A stretch of 64,000 bases of DNA from Bacteroidota bacterium (GTDB lineage Bacteria; Bacteroidota; Bacteroidia; UKL13-3). The notes beneath the pieces were generated by a model that searched no databases, was not told the origin of the DNA, and saw only the letters and a program-made list of their open reading frames with translations. Shown piece by piece: positions 1-8,150 of this stretch (its first letter is position 1; the number at the start of each line of letters is the position of its first letter). The translations under genes were made by a program, and so were the position numbers. The stretch is taken from positions 1-64,000 of the forward strand of contig JANYDU010000046.1 of assembly GCA_025359805.1 (NCBI GenBank), written 5' to 3'.

Positions 1-65
1 TGCTTAGTAGTTTGTAGTACTTAATATTATTCACATTTTTTTACCTCTCATATGAAAACTAAATT

Positions 66-380
66 TCATTCTGAGGTGTAATGAAAATCTCTATTTATTC
101 CATCTACATTATAGCTATTATCTTCTTGTAGTAAATGTAAATTACCACTATTAACAAAAACATTACTTGAGCTGGTAGTGTACAATTGCGGCTCTAAAGT
201 ATTATCCGGGGGATTTGAATTGTATGTACCATGTTTACCCGGCACTGCGTGAAATAATGAACCTGATGCACCCGGTGCCACCATAAAACTATCTTTTTGC
301 CAAATTTGCCAACTTCCATCATTCCATGGAGTTTGGGCAAATGCAATATTTATATAAAAAATAACTAGTAAGTATTTCAT
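66..380 (-). pseudogene. Truncated secreted protein, possibly the N-terminus of a GH16-like enzyme
   Basis: A 104-codon frame starts with a signal peptide (MKYLLVIFYINIAFA followed by Q) and ends abruptly. The last 35 residues (SSSNVFVNSGNLHLL ... DFHYTSE) resemble the early strand of family 16 glycoside hydrolases, where NGNLHL is followed by YTSG and then the catalytic region. Here a TGA follows YTSE and no frame continues for more than about 12 codons towards base 1, so the catalytic part is missing. The start overlaps the stop of the upstream lipoprotein gene by 4 bases (ATGA), which suggests the two were co-transcribed. Seen: signal peptide, short length, closed frames. Inferred: GH16 relationship and decay. 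It could instead be a genuine small secreted protein. Confidence 0.45.
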
Positions 381-871
381 TTTCTTATACCATTTAAAAT
401 ATAGCTTGAGGCAAACCCACCCGCTGATTGAGTAACACTAATATAAAGGCTATCGTGGGCGTTTTTGTTTTGTGCAAAATTTCCATGTATGCAAACGTCA
501 TGTATACTAGGGGGCCAACGATGAAAATTACCTGCAGAATCTATAATGGCAGAATAAATACCCCATCCATGTACTTTACCTCTGGGAGGAATAACAGAAT
601 CAGTAATAATAATACTATTATCCGTATTGGAGTCTAAAGAAATTCCAATAAAAAATGTTGCAAAAGTATCAAAATTATATTGTTGGTACTGCGTATCGTA
701 ATTTTCATGATAAGACTCACCCGAACAAATATACCCTCCTACAAATTGTAATCTATAATCTTGTGGTTGTGGAGTTGGTTGTGTAGTTGTATCATCTTTT
801 TTAGTGCAACAAATAATGCTTGCCACAATAAATAAAATAAAAATGTTGGCTAATGTTTTCATGGCTTTCAT
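377..871 (-). CDS. Predicted lipoprotein of unknown function
   Basis: The 164-residue product starts with a short basic region, a hydrophobic stretch and a lipobox-like ASIICC at about residues 17-22, followed by a Lys/Asp/Thr/Gln/Pro-rich linker. This fits a lipoprotein anchored at the outer membrane. The mature part (about residues 37-164) is rich in aromatic residues and alternating polar/hydrophobic runs, suggesting a beta-sandwich; I recognise no named domain. A second ATG at codon 4 is equally plausible as start. The stop overlaps the start of the truncated secreted protein downstream (ATGA), so the two formed a small operon. Function unknown. Confidence 0.65.
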   Translation of the reverse strand: MKAMKTLANIFILFIVASIICCTKKDDTTTQPTPQPQDYRLQFVGGYICSGESYHENYDTQYQQYNFDTFATFFIGISLDSNTDNSIIITDSVIPPRGKVHGWGIYSAIIDSAGNFHRWPPSIHDVCIHGNFAQNKNAHDSLYISVTQSAGGFASSYILNGIRK

Positions 872-930
872 ATTATGAAAAATATTTACTACCGAGTTTA
901 TTCCATTATTTTATAAGTATCATCTTCTAA

Positions 931-1074
931 GTTTACAATCATATAGTAAATTATAACTCAATAGAAAAAATTGAAAAATTATACAAAAATATTATTGAAG
1001 AAAAGGACAAATTAATAAAGCTCTTACAAGAACAAATTATAAAGGATAAAAATTTGATGAAACAAGAGCAATAA
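931..1074 (+). pseudogene. Remnant of the C-terminal coiled-coil tail of a lost gene
   Basis: An open stretch of 47 codons without a start codon follows an in-frame TAA at 928-930 and ends at TAA 1072-1074. From about codon 11 it encodes a heptad-rich helix (IEKIEKLYKNIIEEKDKLIK, then LLQEQIIKDKNL). This is the type of tail found at the C-terminus of many XRE/HTH regulators of Bacteroidota. No DNA-binding domain precedes it. It reads as the 3' end of a gene whose front was deleted. Seen: the heptads and lack of a start. Inferred: regulator origin. Confidence 0.4.
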
Positions 1075-1126
1075 GTCCTTTAAAATCTCCAACTTTTCTC
1101 TACAATAATCACTTGTGACTAAAAGC

Positions 1127-2053
1127 TCACTTCAACTCAAACTCTGCATCACCAATTTTAAATCCTTCAGAAAATAATTCGGCTTTATATTTTCCTTTCG
1201 CGTAGTCGGAACCTTTAGTCCAATATATAATTACTTCTTGTGCAGCTTGTGTAAACTCAATAGTTTTTTTGGCTGAGTACAATGATTCTTGTCCTTGAAA
1301 AACAAAAGTGCCCGAACCCGCAGCTTCATTATAAATAGTTGTTCCATCAGGACCAACTACTTTTAAATAAATATCTTTATTTCCAACATCAGCCACATAA
1401 TTTTCGGCAATATTAAATGTAAATTTTAATTGCTCAAGTTGAGACACTTTATTGGTTTCACGTTCTTTTCCGTTGCTTCGTTTTTTTACTCCAGTAACAA
1501 AAATAGAACTGGTTTGAAGTTTTGCTCCAATGGCAACTTTATTGCCCAATTTAATATTCTCCATGGTAAGGTTTTCATTCTTCTTTTTTTCCTTATCCAC
1601 GTTATCACGAAGTGCAAAATTTTCTTTATTTAATTTGATAATATGATTAGAAAGAGAATCAATTTGGCTTAAGTATTTGCGTTTATAATATCTCAATTGA
1701 TCAATTTCATCCATGGCTTGATTCAATTGCTCACGGCTCATTTTTCCTTGGCGAAGCAACGCATCAATTCGATCAGCATATTCCTGTAGCGAATCATTTT
1801 TTTCTTTTAAAAACGCATCCAATTGCGCATTTTTTCCTTTAAATTGATCGAGTTCTTTTTCGGTTTGCCCAAGTACTTTTTCAAGTTCAATTTTTACCGA
1901 ATCTGTAGCAAATAATTTTTCTTCGGTTACTACTAATTTCTTATCGGTAGTAAAATAATTATATACAAAAATGCCATTCAATGCCATCAAAATAATGATA
2001 ACAAAGGCAAGGACTAAATATACTCGTTTATGGCGGTTAGTTGATTGTTCCAT
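1127..2053 (-). CDS. Membrane-anchored periplasmic coiled-coil protein
   Basis: This 308-residue protein has a short basic cytoplasmic N-terminus, one transmembrane helix (about residues 11-32, LVLAFVIIILMALNGIFVY), then a long coiled coil (about 40-175) rich in Glu, Lys, Gln and Leu heptads. A globular beta-rich C-terminal domain follows (about 180-308), with IYLKVVGPDG and a WTKGSDY segment. Proteins of this layout are common in Bacteroidota and uncharacterised; an envelope tether or scaffold is only a guess. It stands alone, divergent from rmlC, with a TATTTTTG promoter element directly before the ATG that leaves a leader of only a few bases. Confidence 0.75.
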   Translation of the reverse strand: MEQSTNRHKRVYLVLAFVIIILMALNGIFVYNYFTTDKKLVVTEEKLFATDSVKIELEKVLGQTEKELDQFKGKNAQLDAFLKEKNDSLQEYADRIDALLRQGKMSREQLNQAMDEIDQLRYYKRKYLSQIDSLSNHIIKLNKENFALRDNVDKEKKKNENLTMENIKLGNKVAIGAKLQTSSIFVTGVKKRSNGKERETNKVSQLEQLKFTFNIAENYVADVGNKDIYLKVVGPDGTTIYNEAAGSGTFVFQGQESLYSAKKTIEFTQAAQEVIIYWTKGSDYAKGKYKAELFSEGFKIGDAEFELK

Positions 2054-2060
2054 ACGGGTG

Positions 2061-2068
2061 CAAAAATA
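2061..2068 (-). promoter_or_regulatory. -7 promoter element of the coiled-coil gene
   Basis: On the minus strand TATTTTTG is followed by CACCCGT and then the ATG at 2053. The element matches the Bacteroidota TAnnTTTG consensus and the following CACCC resembles other start regions in this window. No good TTG element is seen 19-20 bases upstream. Transcription would begin only a few bases before the start codon. Confidence 0.5.
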
Positions 2069-2130
2069 GTTTTTTTGTGGAGCTTTATCTTTTTTTTACT
2101 CACATGCATGTGGATTAAATAATTGATCAA

Positions 2131-2160
2131 TTTGGTGTGTTATAAAAATGAATACATTTG
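2131..2160 (+). promoter_or_regulatory. Promoter of rmlC
   Basis: TTTG at 2131-2134, an 18-base spacer and TACATTTG at 2153-2160 match the Bacteroidota promoter. The -7 element lies inside the first codons of the longest possible rmlC frame, which argues that translation starts downstream at TTG 2178. Confidence 0.5.
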
Positions 2161-2177
2161 TCGAAAAGAATACAGCA

Positions 2178-2720
2178 TTGAATATTGAACAGATTTTTAT
2201 AGACGGCCCTTTAATTATTACACCTCAGATTTTTTATGATGAACGAGGTTATTTTTTTGAACCCTACAACAAAAAACGTTTTGCTGATGCAGGCATTGAT
2301 GTAGATTTTGTTCAGGATAACCAATCCCTTTCTCAAAAGGGCGCAGTGCGTGGATTACATTTTCAGGCACCACCGTTTGCACAAGGGAAATTAGTGAGGG
2401 TGGTAAAAGGTGCAGTATTAGATATTGTTGTTGATATTAGAAAAAATTCGTCCACTTATGGCAAACATTATGGTGTTGAATTAAGCGAAAAAAACTTTAA
2501 ACTATTTTGGATTCCTATTGGATTTGCACATGGATTTGCAACTTTAGAAGACCAAACTGTTTTTGAATATAAATGTTCAAACGTTTACAACAAACAAAGT
2601 GAAGGCGGTATTAAATGGAACGATACCGATTTAAATATTACTTGGACTATTAACGATTCTATCGTTTCAGAAAAAGATCAACAATTGCCTTTATTTAAAG
2701 ATTTTGTGAGTCCGTTTTAG
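2178..2720 (+). CDS. rfbC: dTDP-4-dehydrorhamnose 3,5-epimerase
   Basis: RmlC converts dTDP-4-keto-6-deoxyglucose to dTDP-4-keto-L-rhamnose, the third step of dTDP-L-rhamnose synthesis for surface polysaccharide. The sequence shows the cupin fold signatures DERGYFFEPYN, QDNQS and VRGLHFQ (catalytic His, residue 61 from this start), then KLVRVVKGAVLDIVVD and IPIGFAHGF. The frame could also start at ATG 2148, but a promoter element sits at 2153-2160. Starting at TTG 2178 gives 180 residues beginning MNIEQIFIDGPLII, which matches the usual N-terminus and length of the family. rmlA, rmlB and rmlD are not nearby. Confidence 0.9.
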   Translation: MNIEQIFIDGPLIITPQIFYDERGYFFEPYNKKRFADAGIDVDFVQDNQSLSQKGAVRGLHFQAPPFAQGKLVRVVKGAVLDIVVDIRKNSSTYGKHYGVELSEKNFKLFWIPIGFAHGFATLEDQTVFEYKCSNVYNKQSEGGIKWNDTDLNITWTINDSIVSEKDQQLPLFKDFVSPF

Positions 2721-2726
2721 AAAGGT

Positions 2727-3341
2727 TTATTCATTTACAATTCCTTTTCCTTGTCGTACCAATTCAATTTCATTATCGCTGCAATTAATAATTGTTGATG
2801 GAATATTTCCACCCACACCTCCATCAATTATGGCATCAACTTGGTATTCAAATTTATCATTAATCTCTTCAGGTTCGGTCATATATTCTTGTATCACATC
2901 ATCGGCATGAATGGTTGTAACCACAAGTGGACAGCCAAGTTCTGCAACAATTTGTTGCGCAATGGCATTATCAGGAACACGAATTCCAATTGTTTTTTTA
3001 TTGCCCGAAAAATATTTGATTACACTATTGTTTGCTTTTAAAATAAAAGTGAATGCTCCCGGCAAATTATTTTTCATCAACCTAAAAACAGATTTATCAA
3101 GTGGTGCGGTGTAATCACTTAGATGTGATAAGTCGGAACAGATTAGCGAAAAATTTACTTTCTCAGGTTTCTTACCTGAAATTTTACACATTCTCTCAAT
3201 CGCTTTTTTACTATCCAATCGGCAAGCCATGGCGTAAATAGTATCTGTTGGAAGTATCACAACTCCATTATTATTTAATAAATCAATTACCTTTTTAAGG
3301 TCGCGCGGATTTGGATTTTTTGGATGTAATGGAATAATCAT
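2727..3341 (-). CDS. YciO-type member of the Sua5/YciO/YrdC family
   Basis: The 204-residue protein is a single YrdC-like domain: nucleotide-binding strand GVVILPTDTIYAMAC near residues 26-40, FSLICSDLSHLS, GAFTFILKA and IGIRVPDN, then a C-terminal DAIIDGG ... STIINCSD segment. Members make or bind threonylcarbamoyl-AMP for the t6A37 tRNA modification, but the YciO branch differs from TsaC and its role is less certain. A full-length Sua5 is encoded at 7194-8150, so this copy is probably not the sole t6A enzyme. It converges on rmlC with 6 bases between stops and lies just downstream of the sucC terminator hairpin. Confidence 0.8.
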   Translation of the reverse strand: MIIPLHPKNPNPRDLKKVIDLLNNNGVVILPTDTIYAMACRLDSKKAIERMCKISGKKPEKVNFSLICSDLSHLSDYTAPLDKSVFRLMKNNLPGAFTFILKANNSVIKYFSGNKKTIGIRVPDNAIAQQIVAELGCPLVVTTIHADDVIQEYMTEPEEINDKFEYQVDAIIDGGVGGNIPSTIINCSDNEIELVRQGKGIVNE

Positions 3342-3374
3342 AAAAAAATAGAGACGCTCTATGGAACGTCTCTA
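3342..3374 (-). terminator. Palindrome and T-run after sucC; possible dispersed repeat
   Basis: TAGAGACG at 3349-3356 pairs perfectly with CGTCTCTA at 3367-3374 around a 10-base loop. On the minus strand the hairpin is followed by seven T, as in an intrinsic terminator for sucC. The same palindromic core is, from memory, a frequent short intergenic repeat of Bacteroidota, so this may be a repeat copy acting as terminator. Confidence 0.65.
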
Positions 3375-3405
3375 CAAATATAATTTTAATACGAACTGAA
3401 ACTGT

Positions 3406-4626
3406 TTAAATTTTTCCTTGCACCGCTTGTTGAACCAGCTCGGCAGCTTCTTTTAAAACAATTGCCGAATACACTTTCAATCCGCTTTCATCAATAATTT
3501 TTTTAGCAGCTTCGGCATTTGTTCCTTGCAAACGAACAATAATTGGAACCGGAATATTTCCGATTACTTTATAGGCATCTACAACACCTTGAGCTACTCT
3601 ATCACATCTTACAATTCCTCCAAAAATATTAATCAATATCGCTTTAACATTTGGATCTTTTAAGATAATGCGAAAACCTGCTTCAACGGTTGTTGCATTT
3701 GCACTTCCACCCACATCCAAAAAGTTTGCAGGCTCCCCACCACTTAGTTTAATAATATCCATTGTTGCCATTGCCAATCCTGCGCCATTTACCATGCAAC
3801 CAACGTTTCCATCTAACTTCACAAAGTTTAAATTATGCTTGCTGGCTTCCACTTCAGTTGCATCTTCTTCAGCTTCATCACGCATGGCTTCATAATCCGG
3901 ATGACGATATAATGCGCTATCATCAATACTCACTTTTCCATCAACAGCAATAATTTTATTATCGGAAGTTTTGAGTACTGGATTAATTTCAAACATAGCT
4001 GCATCAGCACTATCATAAGCTTTATACAATGCCATAACAAACCTCACCATTTGCTTATGCGCTTCGCCTTCTAACCCTAAAGTAAAAGCAATTTTACGTG
4101 CTTGAAAACCTTGCAATCCAACTTTAGGATCAATGGTTTCTTTATGAATTAAGTGAGGAGTGTGTTCTGCCACATGCTCAATATCCATTCCTCCTTCGGT
4201 TGAATACACAATAATATTTTTTGATTGAGAGCGATCTAACATCACACTCATATAAAATTCTTTAGGTTCAGTTGTACCTGAATAATAAACATCTTGCGCA
4301 ACTAATACTTTACTCACTAATTTTCCTTTTGGTCCGGTTTGAATAGTTACCAAAGTTCCACCAATTAAATTAGTAGCAATTTCTTTTGCCTTATCGGCAT
4401 TTTTTGCAACAGCTACTCCACGTTGTTCTTTCCCAATAATAGAACCTTTGCCTCTTCCTCCAGCGTGAATTTGTGCTTTTACCACAACAAAATCGCTCCC
4501 AAATTGCTCTTTCAATTTTAATGCAGCATCATAAGCTTGGTCGGCAGTTTCGGCAACAATACCTTCTTGCACTGCCACTCCAAAAGATTTTAATATTTGT
4601 TTTGCTTGATATTCGTGAATATTCAT
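3406..4626 (-). CDS. sucC: Succinyl-CoA synthetase (ADP-forming) beta subunit
   Basis: SucC pairs with SucD to interconvert succinyl-CoA and succinate with nucleotide phosphorylation in the TCA cycle. The 406-residue sequence begins with MNIHEYQAKQILKSFGV, the usual N-terminus. It has the ATP-grasp region with HAGGRGKG near residue 53, FEINPVL and AVDGKVSIDD around 210-235, and the C-terminal ligase domain with NGAGLAMATMD, LDVGGSA and NIFGGIVRCDRVA. Length is close to the family norm of about 390. sucD is not adjacent, so the subunits are encoded apart. A TATTTTCG element lies 17 bases upstream of the ATG and a hairpin terminator follows the stop. Confidence 0.95.
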   Translation of the reverse strand: MNIHEYQAKQILKSFGVAVQEGIVAETADQAYDAALKLKEQFGSDFVVVKAQIHAGGRGKGSIIGKEQRGVAVAKNADKAKEIATNLIGGTLVTIQTGPKGKLVSKVLVAQDVYYSGTTEPKEFYMSVMLDRSQSKNIIVYSTEGGMDIEHVAEHTPHLIHKETIDPKVGLQGFQARKIAFTLGLEGEAHKQMVRFVMALYKAYDSADAAMFEINPVLKTSDNKIIAVDGKVSIDDSALYRHPDYEAMRDEAEEDATEVEASKHNLNFVKLDGNVGCMVNGAGLAMATMDIIKLSGGEPANFLDVGGSANATTVEAGFRIILKDPNVKAILINIFGGIVRCDRVAQGVVDAYKVIGNIPVPIIVRLQGTNAEAAKKIIDESGLKVYSAIVLKEAAELVQQAVQGKI

Positions 4627-4643
4627 TTTTTAAAATTTTGATG

Positions 4644-4651
4644 CGAAAATA
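4644..4651 (-). promoter_or_regulatory. -7 promoter element of sucC
   Basis: Minus-strand TATTTTCG followed by CA matches the TAnnTTyG form also seen before infA. A weak TTC lies 20 bases upstream at the -33 position. The ATG is 17 bases downstream of the element. Confidence 0.5.
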
Positions 4652-4747
4652 GAAGAATAAATTAGTTTTGAGAATGTTTTTTAGCTGTGTTGAAAAACTT
4701 CAAGCATATGATGTGGTTCAGAAAAAAAAACACATTTTTGAAACCTC

Positions 4748-5398
4748 ATGATTACCACCCAACAAATCACAAAATCCTATAATAACCTTCAAGTGCTTAA
4801 AGGCATAAATTTAACTATTGATAAAGGAGAAATAGTTTCGATTGTGGGTGCTAGTGGTGCCGGAAAAACTACTTTACTACAAATACTTGGAACGCTTGAT
4901 AAACCTGATGCTGGAAGTGTGTTGATAGATGGGAAAGATACCACAAAAATGAACGCCAAACAATTAGCCGATTTTAGAAATAGTAATATTGGTTTTGTCT
5001 TTCAATTCCATCAATTATTACCTGAATTTACAGCGTTAGAAAATGTATGTATGCCAGCTTGGATTGCAAAAAAATCAAAAACTGAAACCGATAAGCGTGC
5101 AAAAGAATTATTAGAATACTTAAAACTTACAAACAGAATTCACCATAAACCTTCTGAACTTTCGGGTGGAGAACAACAACGTGTTGCTGTGGCAAGAGCT
5201 TTAATGAATAAACCTTCTGTTATATTAGCTGATGAACCTTCTGGAAATTTAGATTCTCATCATGCACTTGAATTGCACGATTTATTTTTTAAACTAAGAG
5301 CAGAGTTTAACCAAACGTTTGTGATTGTTACGCACAACGAAGAGCTTGCCAACAGAGCCGATAGAAAGTTGATGATTATAGATGGAGTAATTGTTTAG
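4748..5398 (+). CDS. lolD: LolD/MacB-type ABC transporter ATP-binding protein
   Basis: A 216-residue stand-alone ATPase. Walker A is GASGAGKT (34-41), followed by the Q-loop region [20 protein letters not shown] typical of the LolD/MacB/FtsE group. The signature [15 protein letters not shown] is near 138, Walker B VILADEP near 160 and the H-loop VTHN near 196. In the family it powers lipoprotein release to the outer membrane (LolCDE) or a MacB-like mechanotransmission transporter. No permease gene is adjacent, so the partner cannot be told from context; LolD is the likeliest name. Confidence 0.8.
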   Translation: MITTQQITKSYNNLQVLKGINLTIDKGEIVSIVGASGAGKTTLLQILGTLDKPDAGSVLIDGKDTTKMNAKQLADFRNSNIGFVFQFHQLLPEFTALENVCMPAWIAKKSKTETDKRAKELLEYLKLTNRIHHKPSELSGGEQQRVAVARALMNKPSVILADEPSGNLDSHHALELHDLFFKLRAEFNQTFVIVTHNEELANRADRKLMIIDGVIV

Positions 5399-5427
5399 AT
5401 AAAAATGGGCTGTTTTGTTTTTATCTA
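5396..5427 (+). terminator. AT-rich hairpin at the lolD stop
   Basis: TAGATAAAAA at 5396-5405 (containing the TAG stop) pairs with TTTTTATCTA at 5418-5427 around a 12-base loop. The stem is almost all A-T, so terminator activity is doubtful. The remaining gap to 5711 is AT-rich and gene-free; its one notable item is the perfect palindrome GTTTAATTAAAC at 5527-5538, a possible operator. Confidence 0.35.
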
Positions 5428-5711
5428 TCAGAAAAAAAAATCCATAAATATATTATTACTCCTCCTTAAAAATAAAAAAAGCTAGAGGCATGGAGTAAAT
5501 TTTTTATAGTGCTAAATTGTTTTAAGGTTTAATTAAACAAGGATAAAATATAATTCTTAAACGCTTACTTAAAAAAATCTTCAATAAAGTAGTTATACAA
5601 AGTGAAGAAAACATTTTAACCATCAACTAAAAAAAACTGTTGAATTTTTGACGATAACAATGTGCTAAAAAAATGTTAATTGCGTGACAGTAAAAATTAA
5701 AAAATATAAGT

Positions 5712-7091
5712 ATGCCCAAAGTATTAATTATAGATGATGAGAAAGCGATACGTAATACGCTAAGAGAAATTCTTGAATATGAAGGATACCACGTAGATGA
5801 AGCTGCAGATGGACAATCGGGGTTAGAAAAAATTGAAGCCGAAGAATATGCAGCCATATTATGCGATATTAAAATGCCAAAAATGGATGGCATTGATGTA
5901 CTTACTAAGGCAAAAGAAATGGAAGATGATGTTCCGTTTATTATGATTTCGGGACATGCAACAATTGATACAGCAGTAGAAGCAGTGAAAAAAGGTGCAT
6001 TCGATTTTATTTCAAAACCACCTGATTTAAATCGGTTACTCATCACACTTCGTAATGCCATTGATAAAAAATCATTGGTGATTGAAACCAAAGTTTTACG
6101 CAGAAAAATTGGTAAAACTCGTGAAATTATTGGCGATTCACCTGCCATTCAAAACATCAACGATACCATCGAAAAAGTAGCCCCAACCGATGCACGCGTT
6201 CTAATAACCGGAGAAAATGGAACCGGAAAAGAATTAGTGGCCAGATGGATTCATGAAAAAAGTAACCGAGCAAAAAATGTATTGATTGAAGTGAATTGTG
6301 CCGCCATTCCAACTGAACTTATTGAAAGCGAATTATTCGGACATGAAAAAGGTGCATTCACATCAGCCATGAAACAACGCATTGGAAAATTTGAACAAGC
6401 AACTGGTGGTACTTTATTTTTAGATGAAGTAGCTGATATGAGTTTATCAGCACAAGCAAAAGTATTACGTGCTTTACAAGAAAATAAAATTACCAGAGTG
6501 GGTGGCGAGAAAGATATTGATGTGGATGTGCGAGTAATTGCAGCTACCAATAAAGACCTCAATAAAGAAATCGAAAAAGGAAATTTTCGTATGGATTTAT
6601 ATCACCGTTTAAGTGTTATTTTGATTCATGTTCCTTCTTTAAATGAACGCAAAGATGATATCCCATTATTGGCTGAAAGATTTGTGAAAGAAATTTGTGA
6701 AGACAATACCATCAACCGTAAAAGTTTTACACCAGCTGCATTTAATGAATTGAAAAAAATATCGTGGAGTGGAAATATTCGTGAGCTTAGAAATGTGGTT
6801 GAACGTTTGGTAATTTTAAGTGGAAACAAAATTAGCGAAGAAGATGTGGTGCAGTTTGCAAGCCCAATGAACAATAAAACCACCGAGAAAAGTGTGTTCG
6901 AAAAATTTGATACGCTACAAGAATTTAAAGATCATGTAGAGAAAATTTTTATTGAAGAGAAACTAAAAAAGAATGGTTGGAATGTTGCAAAAACTGCATT
7001 AGAAATTGATATTCAACGAAGTCATTTGTATAATAAAATTGAGAAATATAGTTTGCGCAGAGGCGAAATGAGTAGTACTCTTAGTGAATAA
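5712..7091 (+). CDS. NtrC-family sigma-54-dependent response regulator
   Basis: A 459-residue activator with three domains. The receiver (1-120) has DDE at 8-10, phospho-acceptor Asp52 in CDIKMPKMDG and a conserved Lys in ISKPP. The AAA+ domain (about 135-365) has Walker A GENGTGKE (167-174), the sigma-54 contact loop at 214-219, Walker B TLFLDEVADM and the arginine fingers in FRMDLYHRL. A Fis-type helix-turn-helix sits at about 413-455 (NGWNVAKTALEIDI then RSHLYNKI). The loop reads GAFTSA instead of the canonical GAFTGA. No histidine kinase is adjacent and no -24/-12 promoter was seen nearby, so the signal and targets are unknown. Confidence 0.9.
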   Translation: MPKVLIIDDEKAIRNTLREILEYEGYHVDEAADGQSGLEKIEAEEYAAILCDIKMPKMDGIDVLTKAKEMEDDVPFIMISGHATIDTAVEAVKKGAFDFISKPPDLNRLLITLRNAIDKKSLVIETKVLRRKIGKTREIIGDSPAIQNINDTIEKVAPTDARVLITGENGTGKELVARWIHEKSNRAKNVLIEVNCAAIPTELIESELFGHEKGAFTSAMKQRIGKFEQATGGTLFLDEVADMSLSAQAKVLRALQENKITRVGGEKDIDVDVRVIAATNKDLNKEIEKGNFRMDLYHRLSVILIHVPSLNERKDDIPLLAERFVKEICEDNTINRKSFTPAAFNELKKISWSGNIRELRNVVERLVILSGNKISEEDVVQFASPMNNKTTEKSVFEKFDTLQEFKDHVEKIFIEEKLKKNGWNVAKTALEIDIQRSHLYNKIEKYSLRRGEMSSTLSE

Positions 7092-7193
7092 AAAAATAGT
7101 TATTGGTTATTAGTTTTGAGTTGATGAAAAATCATCACTCAATATTTAAAAATTTTCATTTTAATTCAATATTCATAACTCGTAACTTTTTTT

Positions 7194-8150
7194 GTGATAG
7201 GCACCGATTTAAATAAGGCGATAAATTTTTTAAAGCAAGGCGAATTGGTTGCCATTCCTACCGAAACGGTTTATGGTTTGGCGGCTAATGCATTTGATGA
7301 AAAGGCTGTGTTAAAAATTTATCAAGCAAAAAATCGTCCGCAGTTTAATCCCTTAATTATTCATTCCAACGCTATTGAAAAGTTTACTTCATGGGGATTA
7401 ATTTTGCCCGAAAAATTATTACAATTAGCTACTCGGTTTTCTCCTGGTCCGCTCACGTATGTAATTCCAAAAAGCAATCAAATTCCAGATATGGTAACAG
7501 CCGGAACGGATGCTGTTGCAATTAGAATTCCTAATCATCCAATTGCTTTAAAACTATTAAGTGAATTAGATTTTCCGCTTGCGGCTCCAAGTGCAAATCC
7601 AAGTGGATATGTTTCGCCAACAAATGCGTTACATGTGCAGGAACAATTAGGCGAAAAAGTTTCATATATTTTAGATGGTGGTGAATGCAACGTTGGATTA
7701 GAATCAACTATCATTTCATTTTTAGATAATGTTCCAAGTATACTTAGGTTTGGCGGTTTATCTCTTGAAGCAATTGAATCAGTTATCGGTAAAGTAAATT
7801 CATCATTCAACAATCAACATGCAATATCACCTGTTGCTCCCGGCATGTTATCTCGTCATTATGCAACCAAACACAAATTGATTGTCGGTGATGTAGAAAA
7901 AAATATTTTACAGTCTGCATCACAAAAAATAGCAATAATATCTTTCCATAAAAAATATAATGAAGTTGTGGAAGCGCATCAGTTTATTCTTTCAAAAAAT
8001 AAAAATTTAGAAGAAGCTGCACAAAAATTATTTTCGGTAATGAGGGCTATTGACAAGTTGGATGTTGATGTAATACTTGCCGAAGAATTTCCTGAAATTG
8101 GTTTAGGAAGAGCCATAAACGATAGACTTAAACGAGCAAGCATAAAATAA
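7194..8150 (+). CDS. L-threonylcarbamoyladenylate synthase, full-length Sua5
   Basis: A 318-residue Sua5-type enzyme making threonylcarbamoyl-AMP from Thr, bicarbonate and ATP for t6A37 of ANN-decoding tRNAs. The YrdC domain (about 5-190) shows LVAIPTETVYGLAANAF, KNRPQFNPLIIH, TRFSPGPLTYV and AIRIPNHP, then APSANPSG and GLESTII. A linker with SPVAPGMLSRHYA leads to the Rossmann-like Sua5 C-terminal domain (about 225-318). The start is GTG at 7194, with no ribosome-binding site. The shorter YciO-like protein at 2727-3341 lacks this C-terminal domain. The 100-base gap upstream holds a TTATTGGTTATTAG-like repetitive stretch. Confidence 0.9.
   Translation: MIGTDLNKAINFLKQGELVAIPTETVYGLAANAFDEKAVLKIYQAKNRPQFNPLIIHSNAIEKFTSWGLILPEKLLQLATRFSPGPLTYVIPKSNQIPDMVTAGTDAVAIRIPNHPIALKLLSELDFPLAAPSANPSGYVSPTNALHVQEQLGEKVSYILDGGECNVGLESTIISFLDNVPSILRFGGLSLEAIESVIGKVNSSFNNQHAISPVAPGMLSRHYATKHKLIVGDVEKNILQSASQKIAIISFHKKYNEVVEAHQFILSKNKNLEEAAQKLFSVMRAIDKLDVDVILAEEFPEIGLGRAINDRLKRASIK

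Noticed and set aside
428..637. A 69-codon plus-strand frame opposite the lipoprotein gene
   Set aside because: It is the antisense shadow of a gene with a convincing signal sequence and has no recognisable feature of its own.
5527..5538. Palindrome GTTTAATTAAAC upstream of the NtrC-like gene as an operator
   Set aside because: A 12-base A/T palindrome in such AT-rich DNA is easily random; noted in the neighbouring hairpin entry only.
5627..6148. A 173-codon minus-strand frame across the response regulator
   Set aside because: It covers the receiver domain of the NtrC-like gene in antisense; the plus-strand motifs are unambiguous.
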